38,896 bases of DNA from a virus: IMG/VR virus record IMGVR_UViG_3300021371_000935, positions 1-38,896 of that record; one strand, written 5' to 3'. The notes under the pieces were generated by a model. It saw only the letters and a list, made by a program, of their open reading frames with translations. It made no database searches and was not told the DNA's origin. Shown here one piece after another: positions 1 through 7,580 of the stretch. How positions within the stretch are numbered: position 1 is the stretch's first letter; each line of letters starts with the position of its first letter. Position numbers and translations under genes: made by a program.

Positions 1-1
1 C

Positions 2-235
2 GAATTCTATGAAATATGTCAGAGAGAAAACGTAGACTATTCCTTTGTGTCTAATCTTCTATCACATGATTCGTGGACAGGAGGAACTCATTGGGACGTT
101 CCTGGTCCAGACGGAAAATTAGGTTTCGGAGGTAGTTGTTTTCCTAAAGACTTGACACACATGAAAACTCTGTGTTATAATGATTTAAATATTTTTGACA
201 CAGCTTTAAAAATTAATGATGAACGGAGAAAGTAA
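2..235 (+). CDS. UDP-glucose/GDP-mannose dehydrogenase family, 3' part only
   Basis: The reading frame is open from the left edge, so the N-terminal NAD-binding part lies outside the window. The visible 77 residues contain GFGGSCFPKD, the catalytic-cysteine signature of nucleotide-sugar dehydrogenases, which oxidise a UDP- or GDP-sugar to the uronic acid with two NAD+. The protein stops only about 33 residues after that motif, so the usual C-terminal UDP-sugar-binding domain is absent. Short versions of this family occur in marine phages, so this may be a natural phage form rather than a broken gene. Its stop codon directly abuts the uvsX start. It may act in envelope or capsule sugar modification (inference). 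Confidence 0.8.
   Translation, partial: EFYEICQRENVDYSFVSNLLSHDSWTGGTHWDVPGPDGKLGFGGSCFPKDLTHMKTLCYNDLNIFDTALKINDERRK
152..181 (+). promoter_or_regulatory. sigma70-type early promoter ahead of uvsX
   Basis: TTGACA at 152-157, an 18-base spacer and TATAAT at 176-181 preceded by TGT, an extended -10. It lies inside the dehydrogenase coding region, about 50 bases upstream of uvsX, and would start RNA near 188. The match to the host consensus is strong, but its position inside a gene lowers certainty. Confidence 0.55.
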
Positions 236-1315
236 ATGAGCTTAATGGAAAGATTGAAAAAGAATAGCACGATTAAAGATACAGCTATTCTAACCGAATC
301 AAAATTCTTCACTACAAAAGATTTGATTCAAACATCAGTACCTGCCTTGAATGTAGCACTCAGTGGTCGCCTAGACGGTGGTCTTACTCCTGGACTTACA
401 GTATTCGCAGGTCCTTCGAAGCACTTCAAGACAGCGTTCTCTCTTTTACTTGCGAAGTCTTATCTGGACAAGTATGACGATGCGGTTGTTTTGTTCTACG
501 ATTCAGAGTTTGGTACTCCTCAGGCATACTTCGATACTTTTGCTATTGACACTAGCCGAGTGATTCATACTCCTATCACAGACATTGAGCAGTTGAAGCA
601 CGATGTAATGTCTCAGATGAATGGCATTGAACGTGGCGATCATGTGATTGTGATTGTAGATTCTGTAGGTAACTTGGCATCGAAGAAAGAAGTTGAAGAC
701 GCACTTGACGGCAAGTCAGTAGCAGACATGACACGAGCAAAGCAGATGAAGTCGTTGTTCCGAATGGTTACTCCTCATTTGACAATCAAAGACATTCCTA
801 TGGTAGTTGTGAATCACACTTATCAGACTATGGAAATGTTCAGTAAGGCAGTCGTATCAGGTGGTACAGGCATCTACTACTCAGCAGATAACATCTACAT
901 CATTGGTCGTCAGCAAGAAAAGACTGGTCAAGACTTGACAGGCTATAACTTCATTATCAATGTTGAGAAGTCTCGTTTCGTTCGTGAGAAGTCTAAGATT
1001 CCTGTTGAAGTATCATTCGAAGGTGGTATCAGCAAGTGGTCAGGACTTCTTGACATGGCAATGGAATCAGGACATGTTATCAAGCCAAGCAACGGTTGGT
1101 ATCAGCGAGTTGATATGTCTACTGGCGAAGCAGTAGAACCTAAAGCACGAAAGACTGATACATACAAGAAAGATTTCTGGTTGCCTATTCTGTCAGATCA
1201 AACATTCATTGACTGGATTTCAAAGCGATATACAATCTCAAGTTCAGATGGTATCATGAAAGAAGAAATCACAGAGGAAGATATTGCAGATGTTTACGAA
1301 GCGATTGAAGACTAA
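236..1315 (+). CDS. uvsX: UvsX RecA-like recombinase
   Basis: Strand-exchange recombinase that coats single-stranded DNA and drives T4-type recombination-dependent replication and repair. The 359 residues show a Walker A variant typical of UvsX (GPSKHFKT, about residues 59-66), the YDSEFG strand near 88-93, and Walker B IVIVDS ending at D142. Length and order fit T4 UvsX. A GGAG ribosome-binding site lies 6 bases before ATG 236, which follows the previous stop without a gap. The gp41 helicase two genes downstream points to one recombination/replication operon. No disruption is seen. Confidence 0.95.
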   Translation: MSLMERLKKNSTIKDTAILTESKFFTTKDLIQTSVPALNVALSGRLDGGLTPGLTVFAGPSKHFKTAFSLLLAKSYLDKYDDAVVLFYDSEFGTPQAYFDTFAIDTSRVIHTPITDIEQLKHDVMSQMNGIERGDHVIVIVDSVGNLASKKEVEDALDGKSVADMTRAKQMKSLFRMVTPHLTIKDIPMVVVNHTYQTMEMFSKAVVSGGTGIYYSADNIYIIGRQQEKTGQDLTGYNFIINVEKSRFVREKSKIPVEVSFEGGISKWSGLLDMAMESGHVIKPSNGWYQRVDMSTGEAVEPKARKTDTYKKDFWLPILSDQTFIDWISKRYTISSSDGIMKEEITEEDIADVYEAIED

Positions 1316-1466
1316 AGGCGCATGTGATCGTTGTCAAACAACGATTTACGAAAACGATACAGCAGTATGCTTTCACACAGATACGGAAGAATTGTATCTG
1401 TGTGAGGCATGTGTAGAAATAATCCGTGAAGAATTTATTAAGGAAGACCTTTGCAACAATCAATAG
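1290..1466 (+). CDS. small two-CxxC zinc-finger-like protein
   Basis: Protein of 58 residues with two CxxC pairs, CDRC and CEAC, about 25 residues apart, the spacing of a zinc ribbon; the middle also has C and H residues. It overlaps the end of uvsX by 26 bases and the start of the gp41 gene by 16 bases, each in another frame, which suggests translational coupling. ATG 1290 is preferred over TTG 1284. No specific function is recognised; binding to nucleic acid or a replisome partner is a guess from its place between uvsX and the helicase gene. Confidence 0.7.
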   Translation: MFTKRLKTKGACDRCQTTIYENDTAVCFHTDTEELYLCEACVEIIREEFIKEDLCNNQ

Positions 1467-2836
1467 AACAAATTATTTTATCTAATCTTTGTTACAATGA
1501 AGAGTATTTGAGGAAAGTTATTCCTTTTCTCAAGCCTGAATATTTTTCTAGAAACGAGGACAGAATAGTCTTCAACAAGATAGCAACACACACTGAAAAT
1601 TATAACGCTGCGCCTTCGAAGCAAGCTCTTATCATTGCAGTGACAGACGATAAAGCTGTTACTGAAAGTGAATTCAGTGAAATACAGGCTATCATTGAAA
1701 CGCTAGACACAGAAGATGCAGACAGCCAATGGCTTCTGGACGAGACTGAAAAGTTTTGTAAAGACAAAGCACTGTACAATGCCGTGATGGAAAGCATTAG
1801 TATTCTCGATGGCAGAAACAAGACTCTCAGCAAAGATGCGATGCCTAGTATTCTATCAGAAGCATTGAGTGTAGGCTTTGATAACAATGTAGGTCATGAC
1901 TACATCGAAAATGCTGATGAGCGATTTGATTTCTATCATCGACTAGAAGAGAAACTGCCTTTTGATCTTGAAATGTTCAACAAGATTACAAACGGTGGTT
2001 TGTCAAATAAGACACTCAATGTAGCACTCGCAGGTACTGGTGTTGGTAAATCGTTGTTCATGTGTCACATGGCAGCAGCGAATATCGCAGCAGGTAAGAA
2101 TGCGTTATATATAACATTAGAGATGTCTGAAGAACGAATTGCAGAAAGAATCGATGCGAATCTGATGAACTTGCCTATTGGTCAGTTGAAAGATTTATCT
2201 AAAAGTATGTTTGATGATAGGATTAGTAAACTAAATGAAAAAATTCAAGGTAGGCTCATTGTTAAAGAGTATCCGACAGCATCGGCTCACGCAGGCCATT
2301 TTAAGTCCCTTCTCAATGAACTTAAGCTCAAGAGAAATTTTAGGCCTGACATTATATTCGTTGATTATCTCAATATTTGTACTAGTAGTCGCTTTCGTGC
2401 TGGGTCTAGCGCAAATTCTTACACTATTATTAAGTCCATTGCAGAAGAACTTCGAGGCCTCGCAGTAGAGTTTGACGTTCCTATTGTCACAGCAACACAG
2501 ACTACTCGTGGCGGTTACAACAATTCAGATGTTGAGTTGACAGATACTTCAGAGTCTTTCGGTCTTCCTGCGACTGCCGACTTGATGCTCGCTCTTATCA
2601 GTACAGAAGAGTTAGAACAGTTAGGTCAAATCATGGTGAAGCAATTGAAGAATCGTTACGCTGATCCTACAACTAACAAGCGATTCATGATTGGTGTTGA
2701 CAGAGCAAGAATGAAACTGTTTGACTTAGAAGATTCGCAAGCAGGTCTAACTGATTCAGGCGCATCTAAGTACGATGATACACCAGTGTTCGACAGGAAA
2801 AATATAAAAACTGACTTCGATGGAATCAAATTCTAA
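1451..2836 (+). CDS. 41: gp41-type replicative DNA helicase
   Basis: Hexameric 5'-3' helicase of the T4-like primosome, partner of the gp61-type primase encoded at 18175. The 461-residue protein follows T4 gp41 throughout: N-terminal region with LKPEYF, a VGHDYIENADERF linker, Walker A AGTGVGKS, YITLEMSEERIAERIDAN, Walker B IIFVDYLNIC, and the SAGLPATADFMLA-like region near the end. No ATG gives the full N terminus. TTG 1451, preceded by AGGAAG, reproduces the gp41 start (QSIEQIILSNL), so a TTG start is chosen. DnaB/RecA-fold helicase family; high certainty. Confidence 0.95.
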   Translation: MQQSIEQIILSNLCYNEEYLRKVIPFLKPEYFSRNEDRIVFNKIATHTENYNAAPSKQALIIAVTDDKAVTESEFSEIQAIIETLDTEDADSQWLLDETEKFCKDKALYNAVMESISILDGRNKTLSKDAMPSILSEALSVGFDNNVGHDYIENADERFDFYHRLEEKLPFDLEMFNKITNGGLSNKTLNVALAGTGVGKSLFMCHMAAANIAAGKNALYITLEMSEERIAERIDANLMNLPIGQLKDLSKSMFDDRISKLNEKIQGRLIVKEYPTASAHAGHFKSLLNELKLKRNFRPDIIFVDYLNICTSSRFRAGSSANSYTIIKSIAEELRGLAVEFDVPIVTATQTTRGGYNNSDVELTDTSESFGLPATADLMLALISTEELEQLGQIMVKQLKNRYADPTTNKRFMIGVDRARMKLFDLEDSQAGLTDSGASKYDDTPVFDRKNIKTDFDGIKF

Positions 2837-2840
2837 ACTT

Positions 2841-2848
2841 TATAAATA
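2841..2848 (+). promoter_or_regulatory. T4-type late promoter
   Basis: Exact TATAAATA, the sequence read by gp55-type late sigma factors in T4. With T4 geometry (element at -13 to -6), RNA would begin near 2854, leaving a short leader with the GGGAGG ribosome-binding site of the gene at 2870. It lies just after the helicase stop, where early genes give way to late ones. Confidence 0.8.
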
Positions 2849-2871
2849 GTGAGAAAGGGAGGTCTCACTAT
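2846..2871 (+). promoter_or_regulatory. ribosome-binding-site hairpin overlapping a late promoter
   Basis: Perfect 9-base inverted repeat (2846-2854 with 2863-2871). The 8-base loop AAGGGAGG is the ribosome-binding site, and the 3' arm runs into the ATG at 2870. Read-through RNA from the helicase operon would carry the whole hairpin. RNA begun at the late promoter (about 2854) would lose the 5' arm. This resembles the T4 gene e late-translation switch. Confidence 0.65.
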
Positions 2872-3196
2872 GGCTGAAGAAGAAAAACCACAATTTCATC
2901 CTGCCGATACAAACGGCGATGGTCAAGTCAGTGAAAAAGAACACGAAATGTACATGGAGTTCAGACGCAAAGAACTCGAAGATAAAGATGCTCAGAGAGA
3001 TGCTATTCGTAAGATGGCTTGGTTCTCTCTATGTGGACTTTTAGTATATCCTATTGGTATTGCTCTTACTTCATTGTTGGGCATGGAACAAGCAGCACAA
3101 TTGATTGCTGATATTGCTCCTACATACTTTGCTTCAATTGCAGTATTGGTATCCGCTTTCTTTGGTGCTGATGCTATTAGTAAAAAAACACAATAA
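2870..3196 (+). CDS. late small membrane protein with EF-hand-like loop
   Basis: Protein of 108 residues. Near the N terminus is a calcium-loop-like stretch DTNGDGQVSEKE (about residues 13-24), then a charged helix, then two hydrophobic segments (about residues 46-65 and 78-102) that look like membrane helices. Similar proteins of unknown role are common in marine T4-like phages. Two membrane spans, small size and late expression allow a holin-like or virion membrane role, but nothing proves it. ATG 2870 has GGGAGG 7 bases upstream; the longer frame from GTG 2849 would begin before the predicted late RNA start. Confidence 0.75.
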   Translation: MAEEEKPQFHPADTNGDGQVSEKEHEMYMEFRRKELEDKDAQRDAIRKMAWFSLCGLLVYPIGIALTSLLGMEQAAQLIADIAPTYFASIAVLVSAFFGADAISKKTQ

Positions 3197-3205
3197 GGCA
3201 ATATA

Positions 3206-4546
3206 ATGGCGAACTTCAATAAGAACACACAAACATTTGGTCCTCACGGACATGACAAAACAATCTTTGAAGTTCCAATGATTGCGACCAAGGATGGTCA
3301 AGTTGTTACACATGAAAATCCATTTCCAGTTACAATGTCCGCATCTGCTACAAGCACTGGATCTGATGCGTTCGGTAGAACTAGAACTTCTAATCCATTA
3401 ACTTTATTTGAGTCTAGCCATCGTTATGTTGATAACGACAAATGGCATGAATCTACTAGTGGTACTGCCTCTTCAGCGCACAATGCAGATGAGGGTCTAA
3501 TTGATTTAACAATCGATACTGCAAGCGGCGATGAAATCATTCGTGAATCTAAAAGAGTGATGGCATATCAACCAGGCAAGTCGTTGTTGATTATGACAAC
3601 TTTTGTTTTTGCTCCTGCTCAAGAAAATCTAAGACAGAGAGTAGGATATTTTGGTACAGAGAACGGTATATTCTTAGAGCAAACTGATAGCACACTAAGC
3701 ATTGTCAAGCGTAGTTCTATCTCAGGTTCAGTGGTAGACACACAAATCGCCCAAGACAGTTGGAGTTATGATAGTCTTGACGGCACTGGTCCTTCTGGTG
3801 AGACATTAGACATTTCTAAGGCTCAAATCTTTTGGATGGATCTAGAATGGCTTGGCGTAGGTTCAGTGAGATCAGGCTTTGTTATTGATGGCAAGTTTGT
3901 CGTTGCACATGTATTCCATCACGCAAATGAAGTGACAGGAACTTACATGACAACTGCCTCGCTTCCTTTGAGACAGGAACTCACCAACACGGGCATAACT
4001 GTATCAGCGAGCACAGCAAAGCAAATCTGTTCGACTGTTATATCAGAAGGTGGATATCAACTATCTGGAGAACAGTCTGCCATAAATACTCCTATTACTG
4101 CTGCTAAAGCACTAGCTGATAAAGGTGTTTATTATCCTGTAGCTGCTATAAGACTGAAAGCCTCGCCTGACAGATTAGATGCTATAGTTATTCTAAGCAA
4201 TATTTCTTTGATCGGCGTAGGCAACGGGATTAACTTTCACTGGAGACTAAGACAGGGTGGAACTGTAACAACTGCTTCTTGGACAAGCGCAGGGACAGAT
4301 TCTTCTGTTGAATATACACTTATAGGAACAGCAACGTCTGGTGGACATGTCGTGTTTTGTGGATTCTTTAACTCTTCTAATCAAAGTACTCCTACTATCA
4401 CTATACCTAAAGCAGACTTGTTCAAGTTTCAATTAGAAAGAAACTCATTCACAGGAACAGGTGAACCTCTTGTATTAGAAGTTACTGCCGCCACAGACTC
4501 AGAACAAGTCTTTGGCGGAATGGATTGGGAAGAAATATCTAGATAA
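3206..4546 (+). CDS. virion structural protein
   Basis: 446 residues, rich in beta-strand patterns, Ser/Thr and Gly, without signal peptide or membrane segment. The N-terminal part (DAFGRTRTSNPLTLFES, near residues 53-69) matches a structural family I recall from many marine phages and often found near tail or baseplate genes; the exact role is not known to me. It follows the late membrane protein after 9 bases with AAGG upstream, so it should be expressed from the late promoter at 2841. Appendage or decoration protein are both possible. Confidence 0.7.
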   Translation: MANFNKNTQTFGPHGHDKTIFEVPMIATKDGQVVTHENPFPVTMSASATSTGSDAFGRTRTSNPLTLFESSHRYVDNDKWHESTSGTASSAHNADEGLIDLTIDTASGDEIIRESKRVMAYQPGKSLLIMTTFVFAPAQENLRQRVGYFGTENGIFLEQTDSTLSIVKRSSISGSVVDTQIAQDSWSYDSLDGTGPSGETLDISKAQIFWMDLEWLGVGSVRSGFVIDGKFVVAHVFHHANEVTGTYMTTASLPLRQELTNTGITVSASTAKQICSTVISEGGYQLSGEQSAINTPITAAKALADKGVYYPVAAIRLKASPDRLDAIVILSNISLIGVGNGINFHWRLRQGGTVTTASWTSAGTDSSVEYTLIGTATSGGHVVFCGFFNSSNQSTPTITIPKADLFKFQLERNSFTGTGEPLVLEVTAATDSEQVFGGMDWEEISR

Positions 4547-4561
4547 AATTGAGTTTATATT

Positions 4562-5272
4562 ATGTGGAACAATTTGTATACGAGAGAAGAGCAACACAAC
4601 AGATATCCGATGTTCGAAAATATTTTCGGAGAAGTTGGAGATTCGACGGTATTAGACTACGGTGGTAATACTGCGAATCTCCTTTTCTTTTCTGAAGGAA
4701 AAATAAAAGAAGAAAACTACACCTGTATCGATCTAGACAAAGAAGCATTGAGGATAGGAAAGGAAGATTTTCCTAATGCAGAATTTCTAAAGTTCAATAG
4801 ATATAACTGGGCATATAATCACGACGGTGACTATCATGCCGACTATCCCATCCTAAGAAACGGAAGCGTTGATTACATTTTTTCATATAGCGTTTTCAGT
4901 CACTCAGATTTTCTAGACCTTATTATCACCCTACAATGGATGAAGACATTAGGTCCTAAGAAAATCGCCATCAGTATTATCACAACCGAAGACAAAGTAT
5001 TAACAAACTGGTTCTGGCAGAGACGAGTTCAGGAGTATGGAGAATGCGTAGACTTCAGGCCCGACATAGCAAACTGTACCTCTACCTTCTCTTTATTTGA
5101 CAACAATCTCGTGGTCACTGGGCATACGGCTTTACAAGAATATGATTCTAGGCATATTATCACTATATACGACCCAGACTGGCTCGTGGGGCGATTAAGA
5201 ACCGAAGGGTTCCACGCTAGGATCGAGCGTCCAAGAGGCAGTTTCGCTTCATTTGTAATAATAGACCAGTAA
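4562..5272 (+). CDS. class I SAM-dependent methyltransferase
   Basis: 236 residues with a Rossmann methyltransferase layout: motif I VLDYGGNTANL (about residues 29-39), the acidic end of strand 2 at YTCIDLD (about 53-59), and a motif IV-like VDYIFSYSVFSHS (about 99-111). No target-recognition domain for DNA methylation and no DPPY-type motif are visible, so a small-molecule, sugar or protein substrate is more likely than DNA. It lies 15 bases after a virion protein gene and closes this late group. Substrate unknown. Confidence 0.75.
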   Translation: MWNNLYTREEQHNRYPMFENIFGEVGDSTVLDYGGNTANLLFFSEGKIKEENYTCIDLDKEALRIGKEDFPNAEFLKFNRYNWAYNHDGDYHADYPILRNGSVDYIFSYSVFSHSDFLDLIITLQWMKTLGPKKIAISIITTEDKVLTNWFWQRRVQEYGECVDFRPDIANCTSTFSLFDNNLVVTGHTALQEYDSRHIITIYDPDWLVGRLRTEGFHARIERPRGSFASFVIIDQ

Positions 5273-5317
5273 ATCTACTATCTCTCACAGGCGCTTAGCA
5301 AGCGTCTCAGACGATTC

Positions 5318-5400
5318 CTAAGTCATTGATTTCATTGGACTTTTAGTTCTTGACAATAGACCCTTTCCTTGCTATAATATAGGCTTCTAAGTCATTGATT
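5318..5400 (+). repeat. two copies of a CTAAGTCATTGATT element
   Basis: CTAAGTCATTGATT occurs at 5318-5331 and 5387-5400, 69 bases apart, flanking an early promoter. Further copies, one direct with a mismatch and one inverted, lie upstream of the promoter at 30990. The rest of the 5273-5509 gap holds two promoters and a 6-base hairpin (GCGCTT, AGC loop) without a T-run. Confidence 0.6.
5350..5378 (+). promoter_or_regulatory. sigma70-type early promoter
   Basis: TTGACA 5350-5355, 17-base spacer, TATAAT 5373-5378 with TGC just before it (extended -10). It is the upstream one of two tandem promoters serving the small genes from 5510. Confidence 0.75.
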
Positions 5401-5439
5401 CTATTAGGCGAAAAAAACGAAAATAATTGAAAATAATGC

Positions 5440-5468
5440 TTGACATTTGCCTCAATAGGTGCTATAAT
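5440..5468 (+). promoter_or_regulatory. sigma70-type early promoter of the repeated family
   Basis: TTGACA 5440-5445, 17-base spacer, TATAAT 5463-5468 with extended TGC. The surrounding AATGCTTGACATTT and AATAGGTGC blocks recur at 38809 almost unchanged. The RNA start near 5475 leaves only about 5 bases before ATG 5480, which argues for the later start at 5510. Confidence 0.85.
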
Positions 5469-5509
5469 GTAAGCATAGAATGAAAAAACAAGCTGTGAGG
5501 GCTAATATT

Positions 5510-5767
5510 ATGACAACTACTTGGAACCGTGACGATCTTGTTGGTTATATCTCAGACCGATACAAGGAACTGAATGGCATTCGTCCTCGCTTTAATTGGG
5601 ACGAATGGAGCACCGAGGAGCTTGAGGCAGAGTGTGATAGCCTCAGTGCTCAGATCGAGTACGAGATCCATCGTGATCGCCTCGAAATGGAGGCGGCTCT
5701 TGGCGCCATGCTGGAGTATGCTCCAGATTTCGAAACTGCCCAACGATGGGCAAAGGAGTTTGTGTAA
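5510..5767 (+). CDS. early small protein, unknown function
   Basis: 85 residues, acidic and helical, with no recognised motif beyond resemblance to short early phage proteins that carry a similar YKELNGIRPRF-type stretch (about residues 17-27). ATG 5510 has GAGG 9 bases upstream and leaves a normal leader from the promoter at 5463; ATG 5480 would sit at the RNA start. Its stop overlaps the next start (TAATG). First gene of an early two-gene unit, perhaps a host-takeover protein. Confidence 0.65.
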   Translation: MTTTWNRDDLVGYISDRYKELNGIRPRFNWDEWSTEELEAECDSLSAQIEYEIHRDRLEMEAALGAMLEYAPDFETAQRWAKEFV

Positions 5768-5976
5768 TGAAATATACTAATTATCCTTGTCAGGTCGAAT
5801 TGGTGAAGTATCATCTCGGCGGTATGAAAGAAGGTATGCATACCTGTGAGAAAATGGGATTTCTAAACTGGAACGATGCCTGTACATGGGCAGGTTCAGT
5901 GACTCAAAGCCCTAAGGTTTCGTATGTCGTCCTCGAGATGCGTAACGTAAAAACAGGCGAAATTGAGAAATTTTAA
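5767..5976 (+). CDS. early small protein, unknown function
   Basis: 69 residues starting at ATG 5767, which overlaps the upstream stop; AGGAG lies 8 bases before it. The sequence has two Cys, several aromatic residues and a strand-rich C-terminal half (YVVLEMRNVKTGEIEKF) but no known catalytic pattern. Cotranscribed with the gene at 5510. Function not recognised. Confidence 0.6.
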   Translation: MKYTNYPCQVELVKYHLGGMKEGMHTCEKMGFLNWNDACTWAGSVTQSPKVSYVVLEMRNVKTGEIEKF

Positions 5977-5979
5977 TGC

Positions 5980-6008
5980 TTGACATTGTGCTTCCTAATG
6001 TGTATAAT
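5980..6008 (+). promoter_or_regulatory. sigma70-type early promoter of the regulator gene
   Basis: TTGACA 5980-5985, 17-base spacer, TATAAT 6003-6008 preceded by TG, with the family block AATGCTTGACATT. It begins right after the stop of the previous gene and gives an unusually long leader (about 85 bases) before the gene at 6099. Confidence 0.85.
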
Positions 6009-6014
6009 GTCAGC

Positions 6015-6070
6015 ATGTTTAAAGAATTTGAGAGTGATCTCAAATAGCGACCGCAAAGTCGTTTAATTTT
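6015..6070 (+). promoter_or_regulatory. structured leader with mini-ORF and two hairpins
   Basis: A 10-codon ORF (ATG 6015 to TAG 6045-6047, MFKEFESDLK) spans hairpin 1 (7-base stem, 6027-6033 with 6038-6044, GTGA loop). Hairpin 2 (CGAC 6048-6051 with GTCG 6058-6061) is followed by TTTAATTTT. Together they resemble a weak attenuator or a structured 5' leader ahead of a DNA-binding protein gene. Confidence 0.4.
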
Positions 6071-6098
6071 AATGTTAATAATCAAAGGTGATTATATT

Positions 6099-6386
6099 AT
6101 GGCTACAACTACTACAACTAAAACTGCTAAGGCAGCTCCTGCTAAGAACCAGAACGAGAAGATCCTTACTTTCCTCCGTTCAGGTCAGACACTTACTGAA
6201 GCACAAGCAGCTTCCATGTTCGGTGTTAAGCGTGTAAGCGCACGAGTAGCAGAACTTCGTGCAGCAGGCTACCCTGTTTACGCTAATGTAAACAAGTCAG
6301 GCAAAACTGCTTATCGTCTAGGTCGTCCTAGCCGTGCAATGATTGCTGCAGCTTATGCAGCAGCTGGATCAAAAGTATTCAGCTAG
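6099..6386 (+). CDS. winged-helix-type DNA-binding regulator
   Basis: 95 residues. After a Thr/Ala/Lys-rich N-terminal tail (residues 1-18) comes a compact helix-turn-helix-like core (ILTFLRSGQTLTEAQAASMF, then VKRVSARVAELRAAGYPV) and a YRLGRPSR end. It matches a helix-turn-helix family common in marine T4-like phages. ATG 6099 is chosen because AAAGGTGA lies just before it. It probably binds DNA to control transcription; strong promoter, structured leader and early position suit an autoregulated early regulator (inference). Confidence 0.75.
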   Translation: MATTTTTKTAKAAPAKNQNEKILTFLRSGQTLTEAQAASMFGVKRVSARVAELRAAGYPVYANVNKSGKTAYRLGRPSRAMIAAAYAAAGSKVFS

Positions 6387-6442
6387 TAGTAATGTCCTGG
6401 GCATGATGCGAAACTGCCCACTCAAATTCATTAGGAGGTAAT

Positions 6443-7003
6443 ATGGCAAATCATGTTGATAACTACATTCAAGTTCAAGGCAGTGCAGAAGCAGAAGCCG
6501 AATTTGAGCGAATCTTTGGAGGACTTATTGGTGATGACAAGTCATTGTTTGATGCCGAGTTCCTTCCAAGAAACGAAGATGGTAAGGTAGACATAGATTC
6601 AGTAGGCGCAAAATGGGCATTTGTCGAAGATGCTGCCGATGATTATGCTTGCGTTACTTCAGCATGGTCTGCTGTATTACCTTTTGTTGAGTTTCTAGGT
6701 GACCACCTGTTAGAAATTGACGAGAAGGTTCGAATTACTTGTCAATTTACAGATGAAGGTTACAACTTTGTTGGCTCAGCTTTATATCATGATGGCTACA
6801 TCATAGCAGACGAAGAGTACTATGAAGATTTAGTCGAGGCTCGTATGGCATATCTTTCTGCCAACGGAGAAGAAGTACCAGAAGATTCTGATGAGTATGA
6901 TCCATGGGAAGATGACGGTTGGCATGATTTTGTTAATGATAGAGTCCATGCAATAGAACTCGATCTAATGGAGTCATGTGAAAATGAAGCTCAACTGAAC
7001 TGA
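6443..7003 (+). CDS. acidic phage protein, YubB/DUF1281-like ferredoxin-fold
   Basis: 186 residues, strongly acidic. The start MANHVDNYIQVQG and the central GAKWAFVEDA...TSAWSA...DEGYNFVGSALY pattern resemble the YubB/Api92-type ferredoxin-like family of plasmids and phages, from memory. The C-terminal tail (about residues 125-186) is Asp/Glu-rich. An excellent AGGAGGT lies just before ATG 6443, so high translation is likely. A DNA-mimic or host-protein-binding role is conceivable from the charge but not shown. A weak hairpin (GGGCA 6399-6403 with TGCCC 6415-6419) lies between it and the regulator gene. Confidence 0.7.
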   Translation: MANHVDNYIQVQGSAEAEAEFERIFGGLIGDDKSLFDAEFLPRNEDGKVDIDSVGAKWAFVEDAADDYACVTSAWSAVLPFVEFLGDHLLEIDEKVRITCQFTDEGYNFVGSALYHDGYIIADEEYYEDLVEARMAYLSANGEEVPEDSDEYDPWEDDGWHDFVNDRVHAIELDLMESCENEAQLN

Positions 7004-7015
7004 GAAAACGAATCT

Positions 7016-7261
7016 ATGCCGCTAAACCAATCAGTGTTAAAGCTGTTCCTTGAGGATTGGGAATTTAATATGAATGAATCAGATGTGAAAAGAAAGATCG
7101 CAAAGGTAGTTATCGCTGGTCGTAAGTCGTTAGATCCTTCTTTCAAAATGTATTGGAAAAATACTGCTAAAACTTTGGCGACTAAATATGATGTGAACCT
7201 ATCAGAAATAGAAAAATGCCCGGAGTTTTATTATGAACCTAAAGTTAGTAGCATGCACTAG
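7016..7261 (+). CDS. small protein, unknown function
   Basis: 81 residues from ATG 7016; an internal ATG at 7070 would give 63 residues, and neither start has a convincing ribosome-binding site. Basic and helical in the middle (VKRKIAKVVIAGRKSL). It overlaps the next gene by 29 bases. No family recognised. Confidence 0.5.
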   Translation: MPLNQSVLKLFLEDWEFNMNESDVKRKIAKVVIAGRKSLDPSFKMYWKNTAKTLATKYDVNLSEIEKCPEFYYEPKVSSMH

Positions 7262-7580
7262 AGTTTACAAAAACATTGGTAGCATGGAAGTGCCAATGTG
7301 GCGGTGCGTAGATGGCGGTGAATATATCATCGAGCGATTTAAGAAAGAGCCTAAGTGGAAACAAGTTGGAGAAGCAATTACTAAGTTTCAACATATCCTC
7401 GAAGGCAAGCTAGAAGTAGATGTAAAAGAAATATATGCTGGCTTTGAACTGTATGATAACAATTCACTGACACACGGAGAAAATTTTCAGCTTCAAGAGG
7501 GCGGAACAATTGACTTTCCAGCAGAAGATGTCACCAAGATTGATGTAACGGAAGCAATGGATGGCATCAAAGGACTGTAG
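7233..7580 (+). CDS. hypothetical protein
   Basis: 115 residues from ATG 7233 with GGAG 8 bases upstream. Mixed alpha/beta composition, with a strand-like first half (LVACTRVYKNIG, MWRCVDGGEYIIERF) and no recognised motif. It overlaps both neighbours, so the three genes 7016-8286 are probably translated together. Confidence 0.6.
   Translation: MNLKLVACTRVYKNIGSMEVPMWRCVDGGEYIIERFKKEPKWKQVGEAITKFQHILEGKLEVDVKEIYAGFELYDNNSLTHGENFQLQEGGTIDFPAEDVTKIDVTEAMDGIKGL

Noticed and set aside
5291-5305. GCGCTT-AGC-AAGCGT hairpin after the methyltransferase gene
   Set aside because: Only 6 pairs and no T-run follows, so it is not called a terminator.
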